Below, piece by piece: positions 16,662-25,492 of a stretch of DNA of 64,000 nt. The first letter of the stretch is position 1. Each line of letters starts with the position of its first letter. The notes under the pieces were generated by a model. It searched no databases, was not told the origin of the DNA, and saw only the letters and a list, made by a program, of their open reading frames with translations. Origin of the DNA: Nocardia niwae NBRC 108934 = DSM 45340 (lineage in GTDB: Bacteria; Actinomycetota; Actinomycetes; Mycobacteriales; Mycobacteriaceae); the NCBI RefSeq assembly GCF_001613465.1, contig NZ_BDCK01000023.1, forward strand, positions 62,001 to 126,000, given 5' to 3'. The position numbers and the translations under genes were made by a program.

Positions 16662-17378
16662 ATGGCACAACACGGAACAGCGGTGATCGTCGGTGTCGGC
16701 CCAGGCCTCGGGATGTCGATGGCCCGGCGCTTCGGCCGGGAAGGATTCCGGGTCGCGCTGGTTTCGCGCAGCGCTGCGCGGCATGCCGCGTACCTGGCGG
16801 ACCTGGCTGGACTCGGTATCGACGCCACCGCCCACGTCGCGGACGTCACCGACCGGTCGCGGCTCGGCGCTGTGCTCGGCGACATCGGCCGGGAAGGTCC
16901 GATCGGAATGGTCTACTACGGGCCGGGACCGACCGAACATCCGGTGCCGATCACCGATATCGACGCCGCCGCGGCCCGATCGGCGTTCGAATGGGTGTGG
17001 CCCGCGATCGACGTGGTGAGCGACGTGCTGCCCGGCATGCTCGAGCGCGGCGACGGCGCAGTGCTTTTCGCCGGGGGCCTCTCCAGCGTCCGCCCCATGC
17101 CCATGCTCGGCCACCTCGCCCTCGCCGCCGCCGCGCTGCGCAACTACGCGCTCACCCTCAATGCGGCGCTGGCCGGGCGCAATCTCTACGCGGGCACCCT
17201 CACCATCGGCGGTCTCGTCGAACGCGGGGACATCCACGCCATGGTCACCGCCGACCCGGCGCGCTTCGGCAGCCCAGAAGGCCACACCCTCGATCCGGAC
17301 GACTTGGCCGAAACCGCGTGGGACATGTACCGCACACGCGACCGGGCCGAAGAGATCTTCGACGCCCTCGGCGGCTGA
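16662..17378 (+). CDS. SDR-family NAD(P)-binding protein, atypical active site
   Basis: 238 residues from the ATG at 16662 (GGAG upstream); an earlier in-frame GTG at 16614 would place the start inside the operator. The Rossmann motif GVGPGLGMSMARRF (residues about 10-23) is intact. The canonical YxxxK active site is not seen: the corresponding stretch reads LGHLALAAAALRNYAL, with no Tyr/Lys pair at the right spacing. It may bind a nucleotide without classical SDR catalysis. Divergent from TetR. Confidence 0.75.
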   Translation: MAQHGTAVIVGVGPGLGMSMARRFGREGFRVALVSRSAARHAAYLADLAGLGIDATAHVADVTDRSRLGAVLGDIGREGPIGMVYYGPGPTEHPVPITDIDAAAARSAFEWVWPAIDVVSDVLPGMLERGDGAVLFAGGLSSVRPMPMLGHLALAAAALRNYALTLNAALAGRNLYAGTLTIGGLVERGDIHAMVTADPARFGSPEGHTLDPDDLAETAWDMYRTRDRAEEIFDALGG

Positions 17379-17387
17379 CGGTCGAGT

Positions 17388-17819
17388 TCAGCCGTAAAGG
17401 GCGATGAAGCGGTCCAGTGAACGTTCGATATCGCCCTTGACCGCGCGGGCCACGCCGGAGCCGATCGGCCCGAACAGTGGCGCGCCGCCGAGTTCGATGT
17501 CGACGGTGACCTCGGATCCGGAGCCTTTCGGCGCGACGAGCAGTTGCAGTCCCAGTTTCGTGCCGCCCTTGCCCGCGCCGGTCAGCTGCAGGCGACGCGG
17601 CGGCTCCGCGGCCCGCACCGTCCAGGTGACCCGGTTGCGCAGGCCCTTCACCGAGGCGATGCCGACCAACTGGGTCCCGACGGTCAGCTCGGCGGGAACC
17701 GCACCGCGCCAGGCTTCGTGCATGGTCAGCCATTTGTCGAGTTCGGCGAGGTTGGAGGTGTGCGTCCAGGCCTCCTCGGGCGAGATCGGGACGTCGACCG
17801 AGACCTTCAGCTTTGCCAT
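17388..17819 (-). CDS. SRPBCC (START-like) family protein
   Basis: 143 residues starting MAKLKVSVDVPISPEEAW, the standard opening of the polyketide-cyclase/dehydrase-like SRPBCC fold. HTSNLAELDKWL, the middle strands (VGIASVKGLRNRVTWTV) and the final long helix (GVARAVKGDIERSLDRF) complete the fold. These small cytosolic proteins bind hydrophobic ligands; no specific role can be named. The ATG at 17819 is preferred over an upstream open extension. Converges with the SDR gene 9 bp away. Confidence 0.8.
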   Translation of the reverse strand: MAKLKVSVDVPISPEEAWTHTSNLAELDKWLTMHEAWRGAVPAELTVGTQLVGIASVKGLRNRVTWTVRAAEPPRRLQLTGAGKGGTKLGLQLLVAPKGSGSEVTVDIELGGAPLFGPIGSGVARAVKGDIERSLDRFIALYG

Positions 17820-18437
17820 GGGCGCATGGTATCCGGCACCCGTGGCCGGGTCGGCCGGGAGGGCGGACCGGTCCGGGTGAACTTCCGCCGCCGAGGCGAA
17901 CGCGCCTTCGCGGAAACGAATTGGAACACCCGCCAATACATTTGTTGACGCGTCAGTGAATCCCTATTGTGCCTGCTGAGCCCCGGTTCCGGCGGCGATC
18001 CCGGTGGCTGCGGCCTCCGGTGCTCGTCCGGCGCGCGGGCCCGTATGCAGGACAAATGGTCCGCGGGTTGCATGGCAGCCCAACATTATTGCGCAGCTAT
18101 GTCGCGATCTGCGGCACGTATCGTCCCAGCTCCGGGAATCCGGAAAGTGTCGATGCGATCGGCAGAGACTTCTCTGGAATGCTGCTAATGTGCGAATGGT
18201 CGGGTTCTGGTTACCGTTCGGACACGATCCGGGCGGTTGGCGATTGACGTGTAATCGCCTGTCCTGCGGGCACTATGCGGTAGGCGCTCTCGTGAGTGCC
18301 GGTGCCGTCGCGGGGTTCCGGTACTCCGACGCGGACCCCACCGACCGGTCCGTTCATGGTCGGCAGGCGAGGGAAGGCGAGCGAAGCAGGATGGCAGTGG
18401 GCCGATTCCTCGAGACCAGTCAACGACGAAAGAACTG
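17820..18437. other. Promoter region of conservon 1, no gene seen
   Basis: 618 bp between the SRPBCC gene and cvnA, divergently served. No frame has coding character. It contains a perfect 10-bp palindrome TGACGCGTCA (17946-17955) that begins inside a -35-like TTGACG, and it must hold the conservon promoter. I cannot define the start site. Confidence 0.45.
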
Positions 18438-19808
18438 ATGAATCAAGATATCGCCGTGGTGCTTTCATGGATCCTCGCCGCCGCTGTGGTGATCGCCGTA
18501 GCGGGGGCGTTGTATGCAGTGCAGTATGCCAGGGCTCAGCGGGCCAAGGTCGAGACGCTGACCAGGGAACAGCGCGCGACAGAAGACACGCTCGAGCGGT
18601 TCGCCGCCACCACGCTACCCGCGGTGGCCGAGTCGATCCGGCGGTTCGAGTCGCAGGTGCCCCCGGTCGAAGTCCAGGCGGGCATGGAGAATTCGCGGCT
18701 CGCGCAGATCCTGCGGTGGATCTCCGAGCGATACGCCGACGATCTGAGCCTGATGCGCTCGGAGACCAGGGACCTGACCAACAACGAAGCGCAGCAGGCG
18801 ATCAAGTCCGCCGAGGAGACCGCGCGCACCGAGGTCGCCGCCGCGTCGCGGCAGGCGACCAGCGCCGCGGTCCGCTCGTTCGGCACCTCGGTGGTCAGCC
18901 TCGGCGCGGACGTCAGCCAGGTGGTGAGCGCCGCGCTGCGTGAGCATCGCGACGACGCGGTGTACGAGACCCTCACCCGCATCGACCACACCGTGCAGCA
19001 GATGATCCGTCAGGCGCAGTCCTACGTGATCGTCTGCGGTGGTCTGCCCGGCCGCCGCTGGCCCGCGCAGACACTGACCGACGTGGTCGGCGGCGCCATC
19101 GGCCGCGTCCGGGAATACCTGCGGGTGCGGCCCAACCAGCTCGATCGCGTCGTGATCAGCCGCGCGGTGGAACCGCTCGTGCACACGCTGGCGACCCTGC
19201 TGGACAACGCGTTGCGGTACTCTCCGCCGACCTCCTACGTGGACGTCAATTTCCAGGAGGGTCATCACGGCGTCACCGTCATCATCGATGACGCGGGCGT
19301 GCGGATGAACGCCGAGCAGATGGAGGAAGCCCGCCAGGTGCTCGCGCACGAGCGGCCCGTCGACATCCACCAGCTCGGCCCGTCGCCGAAGGTCGGCTTC
19401 CCGGGTATCGCCGCGCTGGCCCGCCGTTACGGTTTCACCGTCTACATCGACGGCCCGAACGTCTACGGCGGCATGCGCGCGATGGTCTATATCCCGGAGT
19501 CGCTGCTGGTCACCCCGCAGAACGTCCAGGAGGTGGCGCCCGTGACCGAGGCAAAACCGGAGCCGGCCACGGTTCCCGCGAAGGACGCGCCGAGCGAGCA
19601 GCCCGTCGAGGACGAGCACTCGCTGACGGTCAGCGAGATCACCAGCGGCGGGCTACCCAAGCGACGACGCCGAACGGTCGCGCTCGCCCCGGTCGGGCCG
19701 CGCACCGAACCCGGCCTCGCTCGCCCCGAGGTCGCCGCAGCTTGGCATACCGGCTCCAAGAGCGGCCGCGCCGCCGCATCCGATGACACGGAAGGGATGA
19801 CATCCTGA
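18438..19808 (+). CDS. cvnA: Conservon 1 CvnA: sensor-kinase-like ATPase protein
   Basis: 456 residues. One N-terminal membrane helix (about 7-28, VLSWILAAAVVIAVAGALYA), a coiled-coil/helical linker, then a degenerate HisKA-like IDHTVQQMIRQAQ. The HATPase domain follows with N-box LLDNALRYSPP (about 253-265), G1 DDAGVRM, and G2 about residue 322. The Pro/Glu-rich C-terminal tail has a basic patch (PKRRRR). CvnA proteins sit at the membrane with CvnB-D in a complex likened to G-protein systems. The stop overlaps the cvnB start (TGATG), so they are translationally coupled. Confidence 0.88.
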   Translation: MNQDIAVVLSWILAAAVVIAVAGALYAVQYARAQRAKVETLTREQRATEDTLERFAATTLPAVAESIRRFESQVPPVEVQAGMENSRLAQILRWISERYADDLSLMRSETRDLTNNEAQQAIKSAEETARTEVAAASRQATSAAVRSFGTSVVSLGADVSQVVSAALREHRDDAVYETLTRIDHTVQQMIRQAQSYVIVCGGLPGRRWPAQTLTDVVGGAIGRVREYLRVRPNQLDRVVISRAVEPLVHTLATLLDNALRYSPPTSYVDVNFQEGHHGVTVIIDDAGVRMNAEQMEEARQVLAHERPVDIHQLGPSPKVGFPGIAALARRYGFTVYIDGPNVYGGMRAMVYIPESLLVTPQNVQEVAPVTEAKPEPATVPAKDAPSEQPVEDEHSLTVSEITSGGLPKRRRRTVALAPVGPRTEPGLARPEVAAAWHTGSKSGRAAASDDTEGMTS

Positions 19809-20233
19809 TGGCCACACCCGTGACCGACAGCAGCAACAAACTGGGCTGGCTACTCGAAGATCTCAACATCACGGGTGTGCGGTTCGCGGTGTTGCTGTCC
19901 GACGACGGCCTGCGGATCGCGCACTCCGCGGGAATCGCCCGCGACGAAGCGGAACGGTTCGCCGCCGCCGCTTCCGGCTTGCGCTCGCTCGGCAAGGCGC
20001 TCGGCGAGTTCTGTGGTGATTCCGCGAACGGCGTGCGGCAGAACATGACCGAGTACGACCAGGGGATGATCCTCATCACCGCGGCGGGCGAGGGTGCGCT
20101 GCTCGGCGTCGCGACCACCAACGAGATCGACGTGGGCCTCGTCGCCCACCGGATGAACGAGCTGGCCGGCCGGGTCGGGCGTGAGCTCGGCAGTCAGCCG
20201 CGCAGGCGCGTAGACGGCAGCGAAATGCCATGA
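19808..20233 (+). CDS. cvnB: Conservon 1 CvnB: Roadblock/LC7 protein
   Basis: 141 residues forming one Roadblock/LC7 fold (LGWLLEDLNITGVRFAVLLS, then a central helix ASGLRSLGKALGEF, then ILITAAGEGALLGV). Roadblock proteins modulate small GTPases, here presumably CvnD. Start codon overlaps the cvnA stop by one base. A 73-bp gap to cvnC breaks the otherwise tight packing. Confidence 0.88.
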   Translation: MATPVTDSSNKLGWLLEDLNITGVRFAVLLSDDGLRIAHSAGIARDEAERFAAAASGLRSLGKALGEFCGDSANGVRQNMTEYDQGMILITAAGEGALLGVATTNEIDVGLVAHRMNELAGRVGRELGSQPRRRVDGSEMP

Positions 20234-20306
20234 TCGAGCGCAGCGAGCGAGTCAAAGGTACTGCGCCGCTGGGCATCACGGGGCCGAGCGCGAGCGAGGA
20301 GCCGTC
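20234..20306. repeat. Spacer with GAGCG-type simple repeats between cvnB and cvnC
   Basis: 73-bp spacer holding GAGCGCAGCGAGCGAG near its start and GAGCGCGAGCGAGGAG at its end, a low-complexity motif type common between actinomycete genes. The second copy supplies the Shine-Dalgarno of cvnC. In conservon 2 the same junction is a four-base overlap, so this spacer looks inserted. Confidence 0.45.
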
Positions 20307-20657
20307 ATGAGCAAGCCGCGGCGCGACCCGGATCTGGTCCGGGCTTATGTGCGCACCGGAGGGCGTACGCGTCCCACTCGCGAGCTGGACCTGGTTACTT
20401 TGGTCCTGACCGCCAAAGATCCACTCCCCGGCGCGTCGCCCGATGCGCGCCGGGTCATGGCCCTGTGCAGCCGTCGAGGTGCGCTGTCGATCGCCGAGAT
20501 CGCGGCGTACCTCGACCTCCCGCCGTCCGTCGTGAAGATCGTCGCGTCCGATCTCATGGACGGCGGGCACCTGGTCACTCCCACCCCGGCCGAGTCCCTG
20601 CCGGAGATCGCTCTGCTGGAGGAGGTACTCAATGGGCTCCGTGCTCTCGCCGTCTGA
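20307..20657 (+). CDS. cvnC: Conservon 1 CvnC: DUF742 protein
   Basis: 116 residues of the DUF742 family: an N-terminal DPDLVRAYVRTGGRTRPTRELDLVTLV, then a winged-helix-like VMALCSRRGALSIAEIAAYLDLPPSVVKIVASDLMDGGHL, ending with LEEVLNGLRALAV. It always accompanies CvnB and CvnD; the biochemical role is unknown. The 3' end overlaps the cvnD start by 26 bp in another frame, as in conservon 2. Confidence 0.87.
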   Translation: MSKPRRDPDLVRAYVRTGGRTRPTRELDLVTLVLTAKDPLPGASPDARRVMALCSRRGALSIAEIAAYLDLPPSVVKIVASDLMDGGHLVTPTPAESLPEIALLEEVLNGLRALAV

Positions 20658-21237
20658 TCGCGCCGTCGACTACGTGCCGGAGACCGTGACCCGCTCCGTG
20701 AAACTGCTGGTCGCCGGCAACTTCGGTGTCGGCAAGACCACGTTCGTGAGCAGCGTCTCGGAGATCAAGCCGCTGCGCACCGAGGAGACCATCACCGAAG
20801 CCAGCGTCGGTGTGGACGACATGGCGGGGCTGCCCGGCAAATCGCAGACCACGGTCGCGATGGACTTCGGCCGCATCACGCTCAGTCCCAAACTCGCGCT
20901 CTACTTGTTCGGCACTCCGGGCCAGCAGCGTTTCGTCCCTTTGTGGGAGGAGCTGGCCCGCGGTGCGCTCGGCGCGCTCGTGCTGGTCGACACCCGCCGC
21001 ATCGAGAAGTCCGACGAGGTTCTCTCGGTGCTCGAGGAGCGCGGCGTCCCGTATTCGGTGGCGGTCAATCAGTTCGAAGGCGCGCGGCCCTACCCGCTCG
21101 AAGAGGTTCGCGATGCCCTCGATCTGGAGCCAGGGACACCGCTGACGTCACTGGACGCGCGTGACCGTGGCACCTGCCTGCGGTCGTTGATCACGCTCGT
21201 CGAATTCTTGTTCCACCGTTTGGAGTCGCGCGTTTGA
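20632..21237 (+). CDS. cvnD: Conservon 1 CvnD: small Ras-like GTPase
   Basis: 201 residues. P-loop GNFGVGKTT (29-37), G3 region GTPGQQ (94-99), a VNQFEG strand at the G4 position in place of NKxD, and LDARDR near G5. It belongs to the bacterial MglA/ATP-GTP-binding family of conservons, with CvnB as the likely Roadblock partner. The start at 20632 lies inside cvnC, at the exactly homologous position to the conservon-2 copy. The stop overlaps the TTG start of cvnE (TTGA). Confidence 0.9.
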   Translation: MGSVLSPSDRAVDYVPETVTRSVKLLVAGNFGVGKTTFVSSVSEIKPLRTEETITEASVGVDDMAGLPGKSQTTVAMDFGRITLSPKLALYLFGTPGQQRFVPLWEELARGALGALVLVDTRRIEKSDEVLSVLEERGVPYSVAVNQFEGARPYPLEEVRDALDLEPGTPLTSLDARDRGTCLRSLITLVEFLFHRLESRV

Positions 21238-22505
21238 CCATGTCACAGTCCTCGACCTTCCCGACGCACCTAGCCGGCGGCGCCTGCCCGGTCGCACACG
21301 GATCGCCGATCGATACCGACGGTCCCAGGATTCCTCTCTACGCGGAGGGTTTCGCGGCCGACCCGCACGGGGTCTACCGGGAAATGCGCAGGCGCCATGG
21401 TTCGCTGGTGCCGATCGAACTGTCGCCGGGTGTGCCCGCCACGCTGGTGATCGGCTATCAGGAAGCCGTCCGGATCCTCAACGATCCCGAGCACTTCCCC
21501 GCCGATCCCCGCATCTGGCAGAAGAACATCCCCGAGGACTCGCCCATCCGGCCGATGATGGAGTGGTATCCGAACGCACTGCGCAACAGCGGCGCCGCGC
21601 ACGCCCGCTACCGGGGCGCCTATACCGCGAGCATCGACGCCATCGACCTGCACGAGGTGCATTCGATGGTCGAGCGCATCGCCATTCCGCTGATCAACAC
21701 CTTCTGTGCGGCCGGATCCGCCGATCTGGTGACGCAGTACGCGTTCCCCCTCGTCTTCGAGGTGCTCAACCGGATCGTCGGCTGTTCGACGGAACTGGGG
21801 CAGCGGGTCGCCACGGGCATGGCGATGCTGTTCGACACCGTCGAGGCGGCCAAGGGCATGCAGATGCTGTCCGAGGCGTTGATGGAGCTGATCCACGAGC
21901 GCCGCGCGCAGCCGGGCGATGACGTCACCTCCCGGTTGGCCCATCACTCGTCCAATCTCAACGACGAGGAGATGCTGTCGAACCTGATCAGCCTGTACGG
22001 CGCGGGAATCGAGCCGCAGCAGAACCTGATCACCAACACCCTGCTGCTGATGCTCACCGACGACCGTTTCGGCGGCGACGTTCTCGGCGGCAGCATGTCC
22101 ACCCGCGACGCGTTGGACGAGGTGTTGTTCAACGACCCGCCGATGGCGAACTTCTGCATCACCTACCCGCGCCAGCCCATCCTCATCGACAACACGTGGC
22201 TGCCCGCGCACCAGCCGGTCCTGGTCAGCCTCGCCGCCTGCAACAACGATCCGGCGATCCGCGGCGGCGACCGCACCGGCAACCGTTCCCACTTGGCGTG
22301 GGCGGTCGGGCCGCACGCCTGCCCCGCGAAGTCGGTGGCGTCGGTGGTCGTCCAAGAAGCCATCGATCAGCTCCTCGATGCTCTCCCCGAAATGCAGCTG
22401 GCCGTGCCCGTGGACCAAGTGGTCTGGCGGCCCGGCCCTTTCCACCGGGCGTTGGCGGCCCTGCCGGTCGTCTTCCCCAAGTCCCCTCCGTTGAACATGG
22501 TGTAA
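21234..22505 (+). CDS. cvnE: Conservon 1 CvnE: CYP157-type cytochrome P450 lacking ExxR
   Basis: 423 residues, TTG start overlapping the cvnD stop. Heme ligand Cys363 is present (VGPHACPAKS), but the heme-loop Phe is Trp (HLAWAVG). The K-helix reads Glu296-Val-Leu-Phe299, so the nearly universal ExxR arginine is absent. The I-helix has Glu260-Pro261 (GAGIEPQ) where P450s normally have an acid-Thr pair. Loss of ExxR is the published hallmark of the CYP157 family, found in Streptomyces conservons. Substrate unknown; oxygen activation by the usual route is doubtful. Confidence 0.88.
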   Translation: MTMSQSSTFPTHLAGGACPVAHGSPIDTDGPRIPLYAEGFAADPHGVYREMRRRHGSLVPIELSPGVPATLVIGYQEAVRILNDPEHFPADPRIWQKNIPEDSPIRPMMEWYPNALRNSGAAHARYRGAYTASIDAIDLHEVHSMVERIAIPLINTFCAAGSADLVTQYAFPLVFEVLNRIVGCSTELGQRVATGMAMLFDTVEAAKGMQMLSEALMELIHERRAQPGDDVTSRLAHHSSNLNDEEMLSNLISLYGAGIEPQQNLITNTLLLMLTDDRFGGDVLGGSMSTRDALDEVLFNDPPMANFCITYPRQPILIDNTWLPAHQPVLVSLAACNNDPAIRGGDRTGNRSHLAWAVGPHACPAKSVASVVVQEAIDQLLDALPEMQLAVPVDQVVWRPGPFHRALAALPVVFPKSPPLNMV

Positions 22506-22518
22506 GGAGAAGCGTCCG

Positions 22519-23748
22519 ATGTCGCAAGAGCCGATAGTCTTGGATCTGACCGGTTCCGATATCCAAGGCGAAGCGGCGCGGCTGCGCGAGCGTGGGCCGG
22601 TGGCTCTGGTGGAACTGCCCGGCGGGGTGCCTGCGTGGTCGATCACCGACGCCGTCGTGCTCAAGAGCCTTCTGGCCGACCCCCGCGTGTCGAAGGATCC
22701 CAGGCAGCACTGGGCGGCGTTCATGAACGGCGAGATCACTCAGGAGTGGCCGCTGCACCCATGGGTGGCGGTCGACAACATGTTCACCGCCTACGGCGCC
22801 GAGCATCGGCGGCTGCGCAAGCTGGTCGCCCCCGCGTTCACGCACCGTCGCACGGTGGCGCTTCGACCGCGCATCGAAGCGATCACCGCAGCCCTGCTCG
22901 ACCAGCTGGCGGACACCCCGCGCGGCACAGCCGTCGACCTGCGCGAGGGCTACGCCTATCCGGTGCCGATTCAAGTCATCACCGAGCTGATGGGCGTGCC
23001 CGAGCACTTGGGCCCCGGCGTGCGGACATGTGTCGACGGATTCTTCGACACCTCGTTCGGGCCGGAGGAAGCGCAGGCCAACTACCTCGAGATGTACCGG
23101 CTCATCAGCGAACTCGTGGCGTACCGGCGGGAGTCGCCGGGCGACGACATCACGAGCGTGCTGATCGCCAGCCGGGACGAGGAGGACGGCTCGCAGCTGA
23201 CCGAGAAGGAACTCGTCGACACCTTGATGCTGGTCATCAACGCGGGCCACGAGACGACGGTGAACCTGCTCGATCAGGCCATCTTCGCGCTGCTCACCCG
23301 GGCGGATCAGCGTGCCGACGTGGTTGCGGGCCGGATCCCCTGGTCGGACGTGGTGGAGGAGGCGCTGCGCTTCGAGGCGCCGGTCGCGCACCTGCCGCTG
23401 CGCTACGCGGTCGAGGACATCGACATCGCCGACATCCGTATTCCCAAGGGTGAGGCGATCCTCGCGTCCTATGTGGCGGCCAACCGCGATCCGAAGGTGC
23501 ACGGCGCGACGGCGAACGAGTTCGACCTGCGCCGCTCGGTCAAGGATCACCTGGCCTTCGGATACGGGGCGCATCACTGCCTGGGCGCGCCGCTGGCCAG
23601 GTTGGAGGCCGAGATCGCTCTTCCGGCCATCTTCCAGCGCTTCCCGGACATGCGCCTGGCGGTCGACCCGTCCGAGCTGGGCACGGTGCTCAGTTTCATC
23701 TCCAACGGGCATTCCGAGTTGCCGGTCTTTCTGGCGGCCGCGGAGTAG
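22519..23748 (+). CDS. cvnF: Conservon 1 CvnF: CYP154-like cytochrome P450
   Basis: 409 residues with complete P450 signatures: I-helix AGHETT, K-helix ExxR (Glu281-Arg284, EALR), heme loop FGYGAHHCLG with Cys354. AAGGAGA lies 10 bases before the ATG and 13 bp separate it from cvnE. In Streptomyces conservons a CYP154 enzyme follows the CYP157 gene; this is that partner. It probably does the oxidative chemistry of the pair. No ferredoxin gene is adjacent. Confidence 0.88.
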   Translation: MSQEPIVLDLTGSDIQGEAARLRERGPVALVELPGGVPAWSITDAVVLKSLLADPRVSKDPRQHWAAFMNGEITQEWPLHPWVAVDNMFTAYGAEHRRLRKLVAPAFTHRRTVALRPRIEAITAALLDQLADTPRGTAVDLREGYAYPVPIQVITELMGVPEHLGPGVRTCVDGFFDTSFGPEEAQANYLEMYRLISELVAYRRESPGDDITSVLIASRDEEDGSQLTEKELVDTLMLVINAGHETTVNLLDQAIFALLTRADQRADVVAGRIPWSDVVEEALRFEAPVAHLPLRYAVEDIDIADIRIPKGEAILASYVAANRDPKVHGATANEFDLRRSVKDHLAFGYGAHHCLGAPLARLEAEIALPAIFQRFPDMRLAVDPSELGTVLSFISNGHSELPVFLAAAE

Positions 23749-23774
23749 TCCGGGCCGCAGGGATATCCGGCGCA

Positions 23775-23816
23775 CACGTGTCCCCGCGTATCGCTCGCGA
23801 TACGCGGGGACACGTG
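23775..23816 (+). terminator. Perfect 20-bp-arm hairpin after cvnF1
   Basis: Two perfectly complementary 20-base arms (23775-23794, 23797-23816) separated by two bases, beginning 26 bp after the P450 stop. The outer ends are CACGTG. It probably ends the ancestral cvnA-F transcript and separates it from the duplicated P450 genes. Confidence 0.75.
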
Positions 23817-23972
23817 TTGCACCCCAGGCGGGCGCCCGCCGGCCCACCCGATCGCGCCGGTTCGGCGCACGAGTTATGCTCTGCCCCGGTAAAATTCGGC
23901 GTAAGGTCGAATTCGCCACGCTCGCACGGCAATTCGGATCCCGAGACCGGGATGTGTCGTGTGTCCATACTG

Positions 23973-24008
23973 CTCGTCGAACGTTCCGACTTTGGAGTCA
24001 CGTTTTGA
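23973..24008 (+). pseudogene. Remnant of cvnD 3' end before second CYP157 gene
   Basis: About 36 bp (CTCGTCGAA ... TTTGGAGTC ... TTTTGA) match the last bases of cvnD at 21196-21237, with a short deletion. It ends in a TGA that overlaps the TTG start of the next P450 exactly as in cvnD-cvnE. Reads as a duplication scar that also carries the ribosome binding site. Confidence 0.6.
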
Positions 24009-25285
24009 CCCACCCACAGTCCTCGTCCACCTCCAGCGGCTGCCCGGTCCGGCACGGCTCACCGGTCGGCGCAGACGGCCCACGGGTCGCGCTGTACGCG
24101 GACGATTTCGCGGCGGATCCCCACCGTGCCTATCGCGAGATGCGCGGACGGTACGGTTCGCTCGTTCCGGTGGAACTGTCCCCCGGAGTGCCCGCGACGC
24201 TCGTGATCGGCTATCACACCGCGGTGCGCATCCTGAACGATCCCGACCACTTCCCGGCCGATTCGCGGACGTGGCAGCAGACCGTGCCCAGTGACTGCCC
24301 GGTCCTGCCCCTGCTCGAGTGGCGTCCGGCCGCGATCCGCAATTCCGGTCTGGAGCACGCCAGGTACCGGCAGGCCACGGTCGCGGGCATCGAGGAGATC
24401 GACCAGTTCGCCCTGCGCAACACGGTGGAGCGGATCGCCGTTCCACTGATCAACAGCTTCTGCGGGGACGGCTCGGCGGATCTGATCGCGCAATACGCGT
24501 TCCCGCTGTCGTTCGCGGTGATCAACGCCATGCTGGGGTGCCCGCCGGAGATCGGGCAGCGGGCGGCGATGGGGCTCGCGGCGATGTTCGAGGGCGTGGA
24601 CGCCGAGCAGGGCAACGCGATGTTCACCGGAGCGATGGCCGACCTGGTGGCGCTCAAGCGATCCCAGCCCGGCGACGACATCGTCTCGCGCATCTTGCAG
24701 CACCCCGTCGATTTCGACGACGAGGAGATGATCCAGCAGGTGCTCATGCTGTACGGCGCGGGCATCGAGCCGCAGCAGAATCTGATCGTCAACACCATGC
24801 GGCTCATGCTCACCGACCAGCGGTTCGCCGGCGGCATTCTCGGCGGCAGCCTGTCGACCCGGGACGCGCTGGACGAGGTGCTGTTCACCGACCCGCCGCT
24901 GTCGAATTACTGTGTGACTTTCCCCCGTCAGCCGATGCTGATCGACGGCGTCTGGCTACCGGCGCACCAGCCGGTGGTGATCAGCATGGCCGGATGCAAC
25001 AACGACCCGGCGATCCACACGGGGCAGTACACCGACAACCGGTCGCATCTCGCGTGGAGCGTCGGGCCGCACACCTGTCCGGCCCGGTCGGTGGCCTATC
25101 TGATCGCCCAGGATGCCATTGATCAACTGCTCGACGCGCTGCCCGAGTTGCGGCTGGCCGTCCCGGCCGAGGAACTGACCTGGCGGCCGGGGCCGTTCCA
25201 CCGATCGCTGACCGCCCTGCCGGTTCTCTTCCCGGAATCCCCGCCCCTGCCGATCCTTCAGCCGGAGCGGAGTTCGGCGTCGTAG
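24005..25285 (+). CDS. Second CYP157-type P450 lacking ExxR
   Basis: 426 residues from TTG 24005 (GGAGT nine bases upstream, copied from the cvnD tail). Heme Cys358 (VGPHTCPARS) is retained, the K-helix is Glu291-Val-Leu-Phe294, and the I-helix is GAGIEPQ, all as in cvnE. It is clearly a paralogue of cvnE (shared N-terminus GCPVRHGSP, shared ELSPGVPATLVIGYH). No CYP154 gene follows directly. Upstream 256 bp holds a terminator, so it may have its own promoter or depend on read-through. Confidence 0.86.
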   Translation: MTHPQSSSTSSGCPVRHGSPVGADGPRVALYADDFAADPHRAYREMRGRYGSLVPVELSPGVPATLVIGYHTAVRILNDPDHFPADSRTWQQTVPSDCPVLPLLEWRPAAIRNSGLEHARYRQATVAGIEEIDQFALRNTVERIAVPLINSFCGDGSADLIAQYAFPLSFAVINAMLGCPPEIGQRAAMGLAAMFEGVDAEQGNAMFTGAMADLVALKRSQPGDDIVSRILQHPVDFDDEEMIQQVLMLYGAGIEPQQNLIVNTMRLMLTDQRFAGGILGGSLSTRDALDEVLFTDPPLSNYCVTFPRQPMLIDGVWLPAHQPVVISMAGCNNDPAIHTGQYTDNRSHLAWSVGPHTCPARSVAYLIAQDAIDQLLDALPELRLAVPAEELTWRPGPFHRSLTALPVLFPESPPLPILQPERSSAS

Positions 25286-25452
25286 CCGCGCTCCGTCCGG
25301 CGAGCCGACACCGCCGTATGCCGATCAGAAGGAGGTTGCCGCTCAGAGGTCGTCGTGCACACAGCTGATGAGGGTGTGCGCCGGCCTGTCACCGATCGCC
25401 ACGCATCACGTCGACCCACGCCGTCGCGGCGCGCACGCGCCCGGGCGATCGC

Positions 25453-25492
25453 GTTCGTCGAATTGTTCGTTCCCCTGGAGTTTCGTCTTTGA
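25453..25492 (+). pseudogene. Remnant of cvnD 3' end before third CYP157 gene
   Basis: Translates in frame as AFVELFVPLEFRL followed by TGA, matching the cvnD ending TLVEFLFHRLESRV. The TGA overlaps the TTG start of the next P450. A second, independent scar showing that the duplicated unit began inside cvnD. Confidence 0.65.

Noticed and set aside
18004..18438. Open frame in the conservon-1 promoter region
   Set aside because: Non-coding composition, and it runs directly into cvnA's start region.
22225..23919. Long minus-strand frame opposite the P450 genes
   Set aside because: No motifs; explained by GC-biased codon third positions of the P450 genes.
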